Shown here one piece after another: positions 48,802-56,287 of a stretch of DNA of 64,000 nt (within the stretch, counting starts at the first letter, position 1; each line of letters opens with the position of its first letter). A program made the position numbers and the translations under genes. The notes under the pieces are model-generated. The model was not told the DNA's origin. It made no database searches and worked only from the letters and a program-made list of their open reading frames with translations. Origin of the DNA: Stutzerimonas kunmingensis (GTDB lineage: Bacteria > Pseudomonadota > Gammaproteobacteria > Pseudomonadales > Pseudomonadaceae); assembly GCF_021432085.1 (NCBI RefSeq), contig NZ_CP090366.1, positions 3,782,001-3,846,000 on the forward strand, read 5' to 3'.

Positions 48802-50403
48802 TCAGGGGTTCTTCACGTAGGCGTTGGGGCGCAGGTAGAACCACCAGTTGAGGATCAGGCACAGCGCGTAGAACACCGCGAAGCCGTACATCGCCACTTC
48901 CGGGGTGCCGGCCTTGACCTGTTCGCCAATCACGATCGGGGCAACGAAGGAGCCGTAGGCGGCGACAGCGGAGGTCCAGCCGAGTACAGGGCCGGCCTTC
49001 TCGCGGTCGTAGATGACGCCGATGGTGCGGAAGGTCGATCCGTTGCCGATGCCGCTGGCGGCGAACAGCACCAGGAACAGCACCAGGAACAGGAAGAAGA
49101 ACTCTTCGGGCTGGGCCGAGCTGTAGGCCTGTTGCATCACGTAGCCGGCAGCGACCGAGGCGATGACCATGACCACCGAGATGACCTGGGTAACGATGGA
49201 GCCGCCGACCTTGTCGGAGATCCAGCCGCCCAGCGGACGGATCAGGGCGCCGATGAATGGGCCGATCCAGGCGTAGGTCAGTGCGCTCGGCGCGTTGGGG
49301 TTGGCGATGCGGGTCACCACGCCGTCGGCGCCGACTTCGTTCATGAAGCCGAAGATCACCGTGATCGACAGCGGCAGTGCCATGGAGAAGCCGATGAAGG
49401 AGCCGAAGGTCAGGATGTAGAGGATGCTCATCGACCAGGTGTGCTTGTCGCGGAAGATCGCGAACTGGCGCTTGATGTTCGGGCTGATGCTGCCTGGTAG
49501 CAGGCGCAGCATGCCGAGCGTCGCGCCGATGGTCAGCAACATCACGCCCCACATGTTCAGCACACCGAGGCCGGTCGGCGCGGGCAGGTAGAGGTACAGA
49601 CCGACGGCGGCGGCGACGAAGGCCACGGCGTAGAGGCCGAGGATCTTGCCGAAGGCGTTCAGCGGGTAGCCCGGAGTTGGCGAGATCACCAGCAGGTTGT
49701 TCATGCCGAACCAGCCGGCGAAGGCCAGCGGTACCAAAAACAGCAGCCAGACCCAGCCAGCGTTCTGGATCCAGGTATCAGTGCCGGCAGCGATCTTGCC
49801 GATCAGCGTGCCGCTGTCCTTGATCAGCTCCATCGGCGCGCCAGCCGCTGCACCGAACACGCCGGCGGTCATCACCAGCGGAATCAGGATCTGCATGGTG
49901 GTCACGCCGAAGTTGCCCAGGCCGGCATTCAGCCCCAGCGCCAGCCCTTGCTGATTCTTCGGGAAGAAGGTGCTGATGTTGCTCATCGAGCAGGCGAAGT
50001 TGCCGCCGCCGATGCCGGAGAGGAAGGCCAGCAGCTGGAATACCCACAGCGGCGTGTCCTGGCTCTGCAGCGCGAAGCCGGCCCCGGCCGCGGGGATCAT
50101 CAGCAGCGCGGTGGTCAGGAAGATGGTGTTGCGTCCGCCGGCGATGCGGATCATGAACGACGCCGGAATGCGCAGGGTGGCGCCGGTGAGGCCGGCGATG
50201 GCGGTCAGGGTGAACAGCTCGGCGGGCGCGAAGGGAAAGCCCAGGTTGAGCATCTGCACCGTGACGATGCCCCACATCAGCCAGATGGCGAAGCCCATCA
50301 GCAGACTCGGGATGGAGATCCACAGATTGCGATTGGCGACCCGCTTGCCAGTGGTGTCCCAGAAGATCTGATCCTCCACGTCCCACTTTTCGATATTGCT
50401 CAT
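48802..50403 (-). CDS. narK: NarK nitrate/nitrite transporter (NarK2/E. coli NarK-like)
   Basis: A 533-residue major-facilitator transporter. It starts with the NarK-specific WDVEDQIFWDTTGKRVANRNLWISIPSLLMGFAIW, as E. coli NarK does, and holds the two nitrate signatures: GLNAGLGNFGVTTMQ (helix 5) and WTSAVAAYGSFVAP (helix 11). It is longer than E. coli NarK (463) because of a loop around residues 185-280 that may form two extra hydrophobic segments. It likely exchanges nitrate for nitrite. It is first in the nar operon; the ATG at 50403 follows AGAGGAT and an FNR/ANR-type promoter. Confidence 0.9.
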   Translation of the reverse strand: MSNIEKWDVEDQIFWDTTGKRVANRNLWISIPSLLMGFAIWLMWGIVTVQMLNLGFPFAPAELFTLTAIAGLTGATLRIPASFMIRIAGGRNTIFLTTALLMIPAAGAGFALQSQDTPLWVFQLLAFLSGIGGGNFACSMSNISTFFPKNQQGLALGLNAGLGNFGVTTMQILIPLVMTAGVFGAAAGAPMELIKDSGTLIGKIAAGTDTWIQNAGWVWLLFLVPLAFAGWFGMNNLLVISPTPGYPLNAFGKILGLYAVAFVAAAVGLYLYLPAPTGLGVLNMWGVMLLTIGATLGMLRLLPGSISPNIKRQFAIFRDKHTWSMSILYILTFGSFIGFSMALPLSITVIFGFMNEVGADGVVTRIANPNAPSALTYAWIGPFIGALIRPLGGWISDKVGGSIVTQVISVVMVIASVAAGYVMQQAYSSAQPEEFFFLFLVLFLVLFAASGIGNGSTFRTIGVIYDREKAGPVLGWTSAVAAYGSFVAPIVIGEQVKAGTPEVAMYGFAVFYALCLILNWWFYLRPNAYVKNP

Positions 50404-50463
50404 GGTCGATCCTCTTGGCGCAGGGCCCCGCTGGCATACGCAGCGGGATCAGGAATGGCTCGC

Positions 50464-50505
50464 ACGCTAAGCGGGGCGGATCGATCCGAATTTGACCGAG
50501 GTCAA
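50464..50505 (-). promoter_or_regulatory. FNR/ANR-type promoter of the narK-narGHJI operon
   Basis: TTGAC-CGAG-GTCAA (50492-50505) is an FNR/ANR-type dyad. On the minus strand TAGCGT at 50469-50464 falls where a -10 should be if the dyad is centred at -41.5 (class II activation). It lies 61-102 bp upstream of the narK start. Confidence 0.72.
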
Positions 50506-50542
50506 TACACGGCCAGTGGCAATTTGCTTTACACGTCGTTCC

Positions 50543-50558
50543 TACCTCTAACGGAGTA
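50543..50558. promoter_or_regulatory. NarL 7-2-7 site between narK and narX
   Basis: TACCTCT-AA-CGGAGTA: the left heptamer fits TACYYMT exactly, and the right one reads TACTCCG on the other strand (one mismatch). It lies next to a 14-bp perfect palindrome ACGGAGTACTCCGT (50551-50564). It is about 45 bp from the FNR-type box. Confidence 0.6.
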
Positions 50559-50587
50559 CTCCGTATTCATTGAAATAAATTCAATAA

Positions 50588-50600
50588 TATCAATGAGTTA
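50588..50600 (+). promoter_or_regulatory. IHF consensus site between narK and narX
   Basis: TATCAATGAGTTA matches WATCAANNNNTTR at every position, inside the only clearly AT-rich stretch of the window (about 50560-50615). IHF bending between NarL and FNR sites is known at nar promoters. An FNR-like half-site ATCAA overlaps it (50589-50593). Confidence 0.62.
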
Positions 50601-50682
50601 TTTTACTTTTCCGATCTCTCTTCATATGCATCGCAAGGGTCCAAATGCATTGGGAGTACTTCCCGCACCATGGCCAGAGCCG

Positions 50683-52647
50683 ATGACAGAGCGCAGAATG
50701 AACCACCGCCAGAGCGACGATCAGCCCATGCCCCCAACCGAAAGCGAGCAGCTCTCCACCCGCCACTCGATCGTGTTCAACACCCTGGTGGCGTTCGTGG
50801 TCATCATCGGTTTTTCGCTGATCAGCATGCTGGCGAGCCTGTATCTGGCCGATGCCCTGGAAGGTGACGCCGAGGCAATCAACCAGGCCGGCAGCCTGCG
50901 CATGCAGGCCTATCGTCTGGCGTTCACCGCCGAGCAGGGCTCGCAGGCGCTGCTCGAGGAACGCATCGTCACGCTCGAACGCACCCTGCTTTCCGCCTCC
51001 CTGCGCTCGGCCCTGCACCGTCACGGCGCGACCGAACTGCCCGCGCTGCATGCCGGTGTGCTACGCCACTGGCAGCAACGCATGCGCCCACTGCTGGACG
51101 CGCAGGCGCCGCGGCTCGAGGAATATCGCCAGGAAGCGCCGGAGTTCGTCAGCGAGCTGAATGTGTTCGTGCGGACGCTTCAGGAGGCCTCCGAAGGCAA
51201 GCTCGGCGTGATCCGCGCGCTGCAGGCCGGGACGCTGTTCGTCATCGTGCTGATCGCCTTCGTCCTGATCTACGGCCTGCACAACAACCTGGCCACCCCG
51301 CTGCGCAGCCTGACCAAGATGGCCCGCGACATCGGCAAGGGCGACTTCAGCGGCCAGGTGCAGATTCCCGGCGATACCGAGCTGAGCCTGCTGGCCCGCA
51401 CGCTCAACCAGATGAGTCAGGAACTGGCCAGCCTCTATGCGGAAATGGAGCAGAAGGTCGATGACAAGACCGCCGCGCTGACCCGCAGCAATGCCACCTT
51501 GCAGCTGCTGTTCAACAGCGCACGGATGCTCTACAGCCAACCCGACGACCCGAGCCAGATGATGGGCTCGCTGCTGAACAAGGTGCAGCACGTGCTCGGC
51601 ACCGGCCCCATCACGCTGTGCCTGAACCGCTCGGCTGCCGCCGGCAGCCACACCGCCATGACCTCCCGCGACCTGCAGCCGCCCGACTACTGCAAGCTGC
51701 CGCAGTGCGGCACCTGTCCGGTCAACCAGTCGGGGCGGCTACCCAGCGGCGAAGAACTGATGACCTTCGAGTTGCGCTCCGGTCAGGACGACCTCGGCTC
51801 GCTGCGCGTCGCCTATCCGGCTGGCGACACGCTGGCCTCCTGGCAGACCCTGCTGCTGACCACCCTCGCCGACCTCTTCGCCGCCTCGCTGAGCCTCGCG
51901 CAGCTGGGCCAGAAGCAGGCACGCTTGGCACTGATGGAAGAGCGCGCGGTGATAGCCCGCGAACTGCACGATTCGCTGGCCCAGGCGTTGTCCGCACAGA
52001 AGCTGCAGCTGGCCCGTCTCAAGCGCCTGATGCAGAAGGAAAGCAGCCAGGCGCAGCTGGACGACAGCGTGCAGCAGATCGACCAGGGCCTGAACGCGGC
52101 CTACCGCCAGTTGCGCGAGCTGCTGACGACCTTCCGCATCAAGGTCAACGAACCCGGGCTGCGACCGGCGGTGCAGGCAACCATCGAGGAATTCGGTGCC
52201 AACTCCGGCCTGCAGATTCTGAGCGACTACCGCCTCGACCACTGTCCGCTGACGCCCAACGAGGAAGTGCACTGCCTGCAGATCATCCGCGAGGCGCTGA
52301 GCAATGTGGTCAAGCACGCCGAGGCCGACCGCTGCTGGCTGAGCCTGACCCAGGACAGCAATGGCACCATCCACGTCAGAATCGAGGACGACGGCATCGG
52401 CATCCGCCCCGAAGAGCAGCGCGCCGGCCATTACGGCCTGATCATCCTGCAGGAGCGCGCCAGCAGCCTGAACGGCAGCATCAGCATCGGCCTGCGTCCC
52501 GGCGGCGGCACCCTGGTCCACCTGCGCTTTCCGCCTGCCTATCGCCACATTCCCCTAATACAGGAGCCTGTCTCGCATGAACGAAGGGACAACCACACGA
52601 ATCCTGCTGGTCGACGACCATCCCATGATGCGTCGGGGCCTGCGTGA
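50683..52647 (+). CDS. narX: Nitrate/nitrite sensor histidine kinase NarX
   Basis: A sensor kinase of about 654 residues. The first membrane helix (about 30-55) is followed by the nitrate-binding P-box EAINQAGSLRMQAYRLAF (residues 64-81), a helical periplasmic domain, the second helix (IRALQAGTLFVIVLIAFVLIYGL), a HAMP domain, a central module with Cys motif DYCKLPQCGTCPV, and a NarX/DesK-type kinase with ERAVIARELHDSLAQALS and GHYGLIILQERASSL. I chose the ATG at 50683; ATGs at 50698 and 50728 are alternatives. The C terminus overlaps narL by 71 bp. It is divergent from narK. Confidence 0.9.
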   Translation: MTERRMNHRQSDDQPMPPTESEQLSTRHSIVFNTLVAFVVIIGFSLISMLASLYLADALEGDAEAINQAGSLRMQAYRLAFTAEQGSQALLEERIVTLERTLLSASLRSALHRHGATELPALHAGVLRHWQQRMRPLLDAQAPRLEEYRQEAPEFVSELNVFVRTLQEASEGKLGVIRALQAGTLFVIVLIAFVLIYGLHNNLATPLRSLTKMARDIGKGDFSGQVQIPGDTELSLLARTLNQMSQELASLYAEMEQKVDDKTAALTRSNATLQLLFNSARMLYSQPDDPSQMMGSLLNKVQHVLGTGPITLCLNRSAAAGSHTAMTSRDLQPPDYCKLPQCGTCPVNQSGRLPSGEELMTFELRSGQDDLGSLRVAYPAGDTLASWQTLLLTTLADLFAASLSLAQLGQKQARLALMEERAVIARELHDSLAQALSAQKLQLARLKRLMQKESSQAQLDDSVQQIDQGLNAAYRQLRELLTTFRIKVNEPGLRPAVQATIEEFGANSGLQILSDYRLDHCPLTPNEEVHCLQIIREALSNVVKHAEADRCWLSLTQDSNGTIHVRIEDDGIGIRPEEQRAGHYGLIILQERASSLNGSISIGLRPGGGTLVHLRFPPAYRHIPLIQEPVSHERRDNHTNPAGRRPSHDASGPA

Positions 52648-53233
52648 CCTGCTGGAACTGGAAGACGACCTGGAGATGGTCGGCGAGGCAGGCAACGGTG
52701 AAGACGCCATTCGCCTGGCTCAGGAGATCGAGCCCGATCTGATCCTGATGGACCTGAACATGCCGGGCATTGACGGCCTGGAGACCACCCGGCGCATGCG
52801 CGACGCGGACATCGATGCACGGATCATCATGTTCACCGTCTCCGACGAACAGAGTCATGTCCTCGAAGCCCTGCGCAACGGCGCCGATGGCTACCTGCTC
52901 AAGGACATGGACGCCGAACAGCTGATCGAGCAGATCCGCATCTCCGCCACCGGCCGCATGGCCCTCAGCCCCGAGCTGACCCAGGTGCTCGCCGAGGCCA
53001 TCCGGGTGCGTCCCAAGCCCACCGGCCAGGTGCAGTTTTCCAGCCTGACCAAGCGCGAGAAGGAAGTTCTGCGGCTGATCGCCAAGGGCCAGAGCAACAA
53101 GATGATCGCGCGCAAGCTCGGCATCACCGAAGGCACCGTGAAGGTCCACGTGAAGAACCTGCTGCACAAGCTGGGCCTGCGTTCGCGGGTCGAGGCAGCC
53201 GTCTGGGTGCTGGAGAACGAAGCGAAGGGCTGA
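52577..53233 (+). CDS. narL: Nitrate/nitrite response regulator NarL
   Basis: A 218-residue LuxR-type response regulator. The receiver has DDHPMMRRGLRDLL and phospho-acceptor Asp near residue 59 in PDLILMDLNMPGIDG, with MFTVSDEQSHV and GYLLKDMD. The C-terminal helix-turn-helix is LTKREKEVLRLIAKGQSNKMIARKLGITEGTVKVHVKNLLHKL. It binds TACYYMT heptamers, which are present upstream of narK and of the DNR-type gene. The ATG at 52577 follows CAGGAG within the 3' end of narX. Confidence 0.94.
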   Translation: MNEGTTTRILLVDDHPMMRRGLRDLLELEDDLEMVGEAGNGEDAIRLAQEIEPDLILMDLNMPGIDGLETTRRMRDADIDARIIMFTVSDEQSHVLEALRNGADGYLLKDMDAEQLIEQIRISATGRMALSPELTQVLAEAIRVRPKPTGQVQFSSLTKREKEVLRLIAKGQSNKMIARKLGITEGTVKVHVKNLLHKLGLRSRVEAAVWVLENEAKG

Positions 53234-53299
53234 CCGGCACCGTCGCCCGGCAGCAGTTTTGTGCGTGATCGCTCAACTCGCGAAGCCGCTGCCGTCCCC

Positions 53300-53340
53300 T
53301 TGACAATCATCAATGCCATCACCGCGAAGCGCTCTATCTT
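53300..53340 (+). promoter_or_regulatory. FNR/DNR-type promoter before the double-P-box protein gene
   Basis: TTGAC-AATC-ATCAA (53300-53313) fits the FNR/ANR/DNR pattern at all ten half-site positions allowing TTGAC. TATCTT (53335-53340) lies where the -10 is expected for a class II promoter. The gene starts at 53405. Confidence 0.7.
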
Positions 53341-53404
53341 CTCGTCCCCAACCGACCTGACCGTGTGGTCAGCATCGCGCCCATCCGGACGTAAGGAGCG
53401 CTCC

Positions 53405-54190
53405 ATGTTCAAGATTCTGCTGCCCACTTCCCTGCTACTCGGCCTGCTGGCCGCCAGCCTGCCCTGCCAGGCGGCCATCAGCGACGCCGAGGCGGTCAAC
53501 CGCGCCGGCATGCAGCGCATGCTCGGCCAGCGCATCGCCAAGAGTTACCTGATGATCGGCACCGATACCCGCGTCGATCTTGCCGCCAGCCAGCTCGACA
53601 GCAGCATTGCCAGCGTCGAGGAGAACGCCCAGCTGCTCGACGAGTACGCCGCCAACGATGCCATCCGCAAGGCGCTGGAAGACGCCACGCAGACCTGGCA
53701 TCAGTATCGCCAGCTGGCCCTGACCCAACCGGATCGCGAACAGTCCGCCGAGCTGCTGCGCCTGGCCGAGCGCTTCCTCGGCCAGAGCGAAACGCTGGTG
53801 CAGGAGATCGAGCGCCACAGCGGCAGTCAGGCGGCTCGCCTGGTCAACCGCAGCGGGCGCCAGCGCATGCTCAGCCAGCGCATCGCCATGCTCTATCTGG
53901 CGATGACCTGGAAGCTGCCGGAACAGCGCCTGCGCGGCGATTTCGATGCGGCAGTCGCGGAGTTCGAGCGCGGCCTGGACGAGCTGAACAAGGCGCCGCA
54001 GAACACCGAGCAGATCAACCGCCAGCTCGATCAGATCGGCGCGCAATGGCGCTTCGCCCGGGCCGGTTTCAGCCTCGCCGACGATGCGCGCTTCGTCCCG
54101 ACGGTGATCGTCACCACCAGCGATTCACTGCTGCGCAAGATCGAACAACTGACGCTGGACTATGAGCGACTGGCCGGCAGCAGCCGCTGA
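53405..54190 (+). CDS. Secreted protein with two NarX/PilJ-type sensor motifs, no kinase
   Basis: A 261-residue protein with a signal peptide (LLPTSLLLGLLAASLPCQA) and two copies of the PilJ/NarX-type helical domain. Motif 1 is VNRAGMQRMLGQRIAKSYL (31-49) and motif 2 VNRSGRQRMLSQRIAMLYL (147-165), both like the NarX P-box. There is no second membrane helix, HAMP, kinase or methyl-accepting domain. It should be periplasmic and might bind nitrate or nitrite; its position between narL and a DNR-type regulator and its FNR-type promoter support a nitrate-related role. The function is inference. The start at 53405 is the ATG with the signal peptide. Confidence 0.8.
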   Translation: MFKILLPTSLLLGLLAASLPCQAAISDAEAVNRAGMQRMLGQRIAKSYLMIGTDTRVDLAASQLDSSIASVEENAQLLDEYAANDAIRKALEDATQTWHQYRQLALTQPDREQSAELLRLAERFLGQSETLVQEIERHSGSQAARLVNRSGRQRMLSQRIAMLYLAMTWKLPEQRLRGDFDAAVAEFERGLDELNKAPQNTEQINRQLDQIGAQWRFARAGFSLADDARFVPTVIVTTSDSLLRKIEQLTLDYERLAGSSR

Positions 54191-54213
54191 TCGACTACCT
54201 ACCCTGCCCAGAA

Positions 54214-54249
54214 AGAGGTATGGCCTGCCCGCACGGCGCGACCTAGCAT
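54214..54249 (+). promoter_or_regulatory. Possible NarL-controlled promoter of the DNR-type gene
   Basis: AGAGGTA (54214-54220) is an exact NarL heptamer on the minus strand (TACCTCT), and TAGCAT (54244-54249) is a fair -10. The heptamer would be centred near -40. TACCTAC at 54196 is a near match. No paired 7-2-7 arrangement is seen. Confidence 0.4.
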
Positions 54250-54272
54250 GCCGTTCATCGAAAGGAAGGGGG

Positions 54273-54968
54273 ATGGCCATGCTGACCGGCTCTGCAGTGC
54301 TCAATACGATGCGCCGTCATCATCTGTTCAATGGGCTGGCCGAGACGGCTCTGCTGAACCTCGCGGCGCATACCACGGTCAAGCGCCTGCCAGCCGGCTG
54401 CACGCTGTTCCATCAAGGCGACGCGGCCGAGCACTTTCACGTGCTGATCAACGGCCAGGTCAAGCTGCACCGGGTCACCTGCGATGGTCAGGAGAAGGTC
54501 ATCGAGGTAGTCCGGCCGGGCGAGGCCTTTGCCGAGGCGATGCTCTTCAACAAGCAGCCCGAACATCCGCTGAGCGCCACCACCCTCAAGGAAAGCCTGG
54601 TGCTCAACGTGCAGAACGCCCACTACCTGCGTTTGCTCGAGACCCAGCCTCAGTTGTGCATGCAGCTGCTCAGCAGCCTCAGCGACAGGCTCAACCAGCG
54701 GCTGCATCAGATCGACAGCCTGACCTCGTCCAACGTCTGCCAGCGCGTGGTGCGTTACCTGTTCCAGGAACTGCAGGCAGCGCGCAGCGGTGTGATCGAC
54801 CTCGACCTGCCCAAACGCCTGATCGCCTCGCAGCTGGGCATTCAACCGGAAACGCTGTCGCGCATCCTGCATCGCCTGACCGACGCAGGGCTGATCGCCG
54901 TGCAGCGGCGGCGCATCGAGATCCTCGACCAGCGCAGCCTCTCGGCCTACCTCGAAGCAGCCGCTTGA
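54273..54968 (+). CDS. dnrE: DNR-type CRP/FNR-family regulator (probably DnrE)
   Basis: A 231-residue CRP/FNR-family activator. The cyclic-nucleotide-like domain (LFNGLAETALLNLAAHTTVKRLPAGCTLFHQGDAAEHFHVLINGQVKLHRV) has no N-terminal 4Fe-4S Cys cluster, which assigns it to the Dnr group that responds to NO rather than oxygen. The helix-turn-helix IASQLGIQPETLSRILHRL has the Glu and Ser-Arg pattern that reads TTGAT-like half-sites. P. stutzeri has several Dnr proteins; from memory dnrE is the one beside narXL, so I use that name with caution. The ATG at 54273 follows GGAAGG; ATG 54279 is possible. Confidence 0.82.
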   Translation: MAMLTGSAVLNTMRRHHLFNGLAETALLNLAAHTTVKRLPAGCTLFHQGDAAEHFHVLINGQVKLHRVTCDGQEKVIEVVRPGEAFAEAMLFNKQPEHPLSATTLKESLVLNVQNAHYLRLLETQPQLCMQLLSSLSDRLNQRLHQIDSLTSSNVCQRVVRYLFQELQAARSGVIDLDLPKRLIASQLGIQPETLSRILHRLTDAGLIAVQRRRIEILDQRSLSAYLEAAA

Positions 54969-55529
54969 TCAGCCCTGGACGTCGGGGTCACCACGACGGA
55001 ACGGCTGCGGGGCGACTTCAACCGGTGCCGGCTCGACCAGCGGCGGCTCTACCGGCGGCGGACCATCGCCAAGCTTGAAGGGTTTCGGCGGCTCGCTGAC
55101 CAGTCTCCGCGTGGCCGGCTCGAGGCGCTCCGGCTCAGGCTCCGGGCGCTCGCGGATCAGATGCCAGGCAGCGGCGGCAAGGGCGGCGGCCAGCACACGA
55201 TAGAACAGCGATGCTAGATCGAAACCGACCAGCTCACCGCCATCCAGCCACAGCGACACCAAGCGCCCGAGCACCAGCGCGGTCATGGTGATCATCAGCA
55301 TCATCAAGGCCGGTCGCGCACGCTCGGGGGCGCGCGCGGCCCAGATCAGAAACAGTGCCAACCCCAGTTGCAGGCCCCCGTAGTAGACCCGCATGTGGCT
55401 GACCGAGGCGCCCTCCATCAGCAGCATGCCGTTCAGATTGGCCATCTCGTAGGGGCGAAACCAGTAAGCCAGGCTCAGACCGGCCATCACCAGCGCCTGC
55501 GCGAGCAGAACGAAACGGGCAAAACGCAT
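54969..55529 (-). CDS. DUF4345-type membrane protein with Pro-rich tail
   Basis: A 186-residue protein with four predicted helices (FVLLAQALVMAGLSLAYWF, then two central ones, then LASLFYRVLAAALAAAAWHLI) in the DUF4345 pattern, including GASVSHMRVYYGGLQLGLALFLIWA. The last 60 residues are a Pro/Glu-rich cytoplasmic tail (ERPEPEPERLEPATRR, PPPVEPPLVEPAPVEV). AGGAGAG precedes the ATG at 55529. Function unknown. It converges directly on the DNR-type gene with no gap, stops being adjacent at 54968/54969. Confidence 0.75.
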   Translation of the reverse strand: MRFARFVLLAQALVMAGLSLAYWFRPYEMANLNGMLLMEGASVSHMRVYYGGLQLGLALFLIWAARAPERARPALMMLMITMTALVLGRLVSLWLDGGELVGFDLASLFYRVLAAALAAAAWHLIRERPEPEPERLEPATRRLVSEPPKPFKLGDGPPPVEPPLVEPAPVEVAPQPFRRGDPDVQG

Positions 55530-55719
55530 CGAAAACTCTCCTGATGTGCGACTCGCTATTCCGATTGGCATGGGACTGTCAGGCGGCCGGTTTGTTCTGC
55601 GCCCGGTACTCCGGCCGACGCTCCCGCGCGACGTCGATAGTGACAATGGCCCGCCCGCCGCACCTTGGGTATGGGCGCAACCCGGCGTATTCTGGGCCTC
55701 TCGCTCGTAGGAGGTTCCC

Positions 55720-56157
55720 ATGCGCCGTCTTCTGTTGCTGCTTCCCGTCCTGCTCGCCGGGTTCGCCCAGGCCGCCGAGCCCATTGCCATCGACGTCTAT
55801 CGTGACCCCAACTGCGGCTGTTGCGAAGCGTGGATCGATCACCTGGAGGACAACGGCTTTTCCGTGAGCGATCACGTGGTCAACGACATGACCTCGGTAA
55901 AGATGGAACACGGCATCCCGCACCGCCTCGGTTCCTGTCACACCGCGGTGATCGACGGCAAGTTCGTCGAAGGCCACGTTCCTGCCGCCGACATCCTCAA
56001 GCTGCGTGCGCAACCGGACCTGATTGGCGCGGCCGTACCCGGCATGCCGATCGGCTCGCCGGGCATGGAGATGGGCGAGCGCAAGGACGCCTTCAAGGTG
56101 ATCGGCGTCAGCAAGGCGGGCGAGGAGCGCGTGCTCTCCGAATACCCCGGCGACTGA
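55720..56157 (+). CDS. DUF411 periplasmic metal-binding-like protein
   Basis: A 145-residue secreted DUF411 protein. A signal peptide (LLLLLPVLLAGFAQA) is followed by VYRDPNCGCCEAWIDHLEDNGF with the CGCC metal-binding motif, MEHGIPHRLGSCHTAVIDGKFVEGHVPAADI, and AVPGMPIGSPGMEMG with Met residues. The fold is thioredoxin-like, and homologues occur in copper and silver resistance loci, so copper binding is a fair inference. AGGAGG precedes the ATG. No copper genes are adjacent. Confidence 0.83.
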   Translation: MRRLLLLLPVLLAGFAQAAEPIAIDVYRDPNCGCCEAWIDHLEDNGFSVSDHVVNDMTSVKMEHGIPHRLGSCHTAVIDGKFVEGHVPAADILKLRAQPDLIGAAVPGMPIGSPGMEMGERKDAFKVIGVSKAGEERVLSEYPGD

Positions 56158-56287
56158 CCCATCGCGCCGCTGCGAATGCAGTGCGGTCCGCGCTGCAGCT
56201 TTTTCGCGCCGTACGGGTCTTAACGGGAGGCAGGCGCCGCTTCGGTGTTGCGCCCTCAACCCGTCAACCGTTCAGAAGGACACCCCC

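Noticed and set aside
50571-50584. TTGAAATAAATTCAA as a second FNR box for narX
   Set aside because: The half-sites are separated by five bases instead of four and differ from TTGAT; the AT-rich stretch is better explained by the IHF site.
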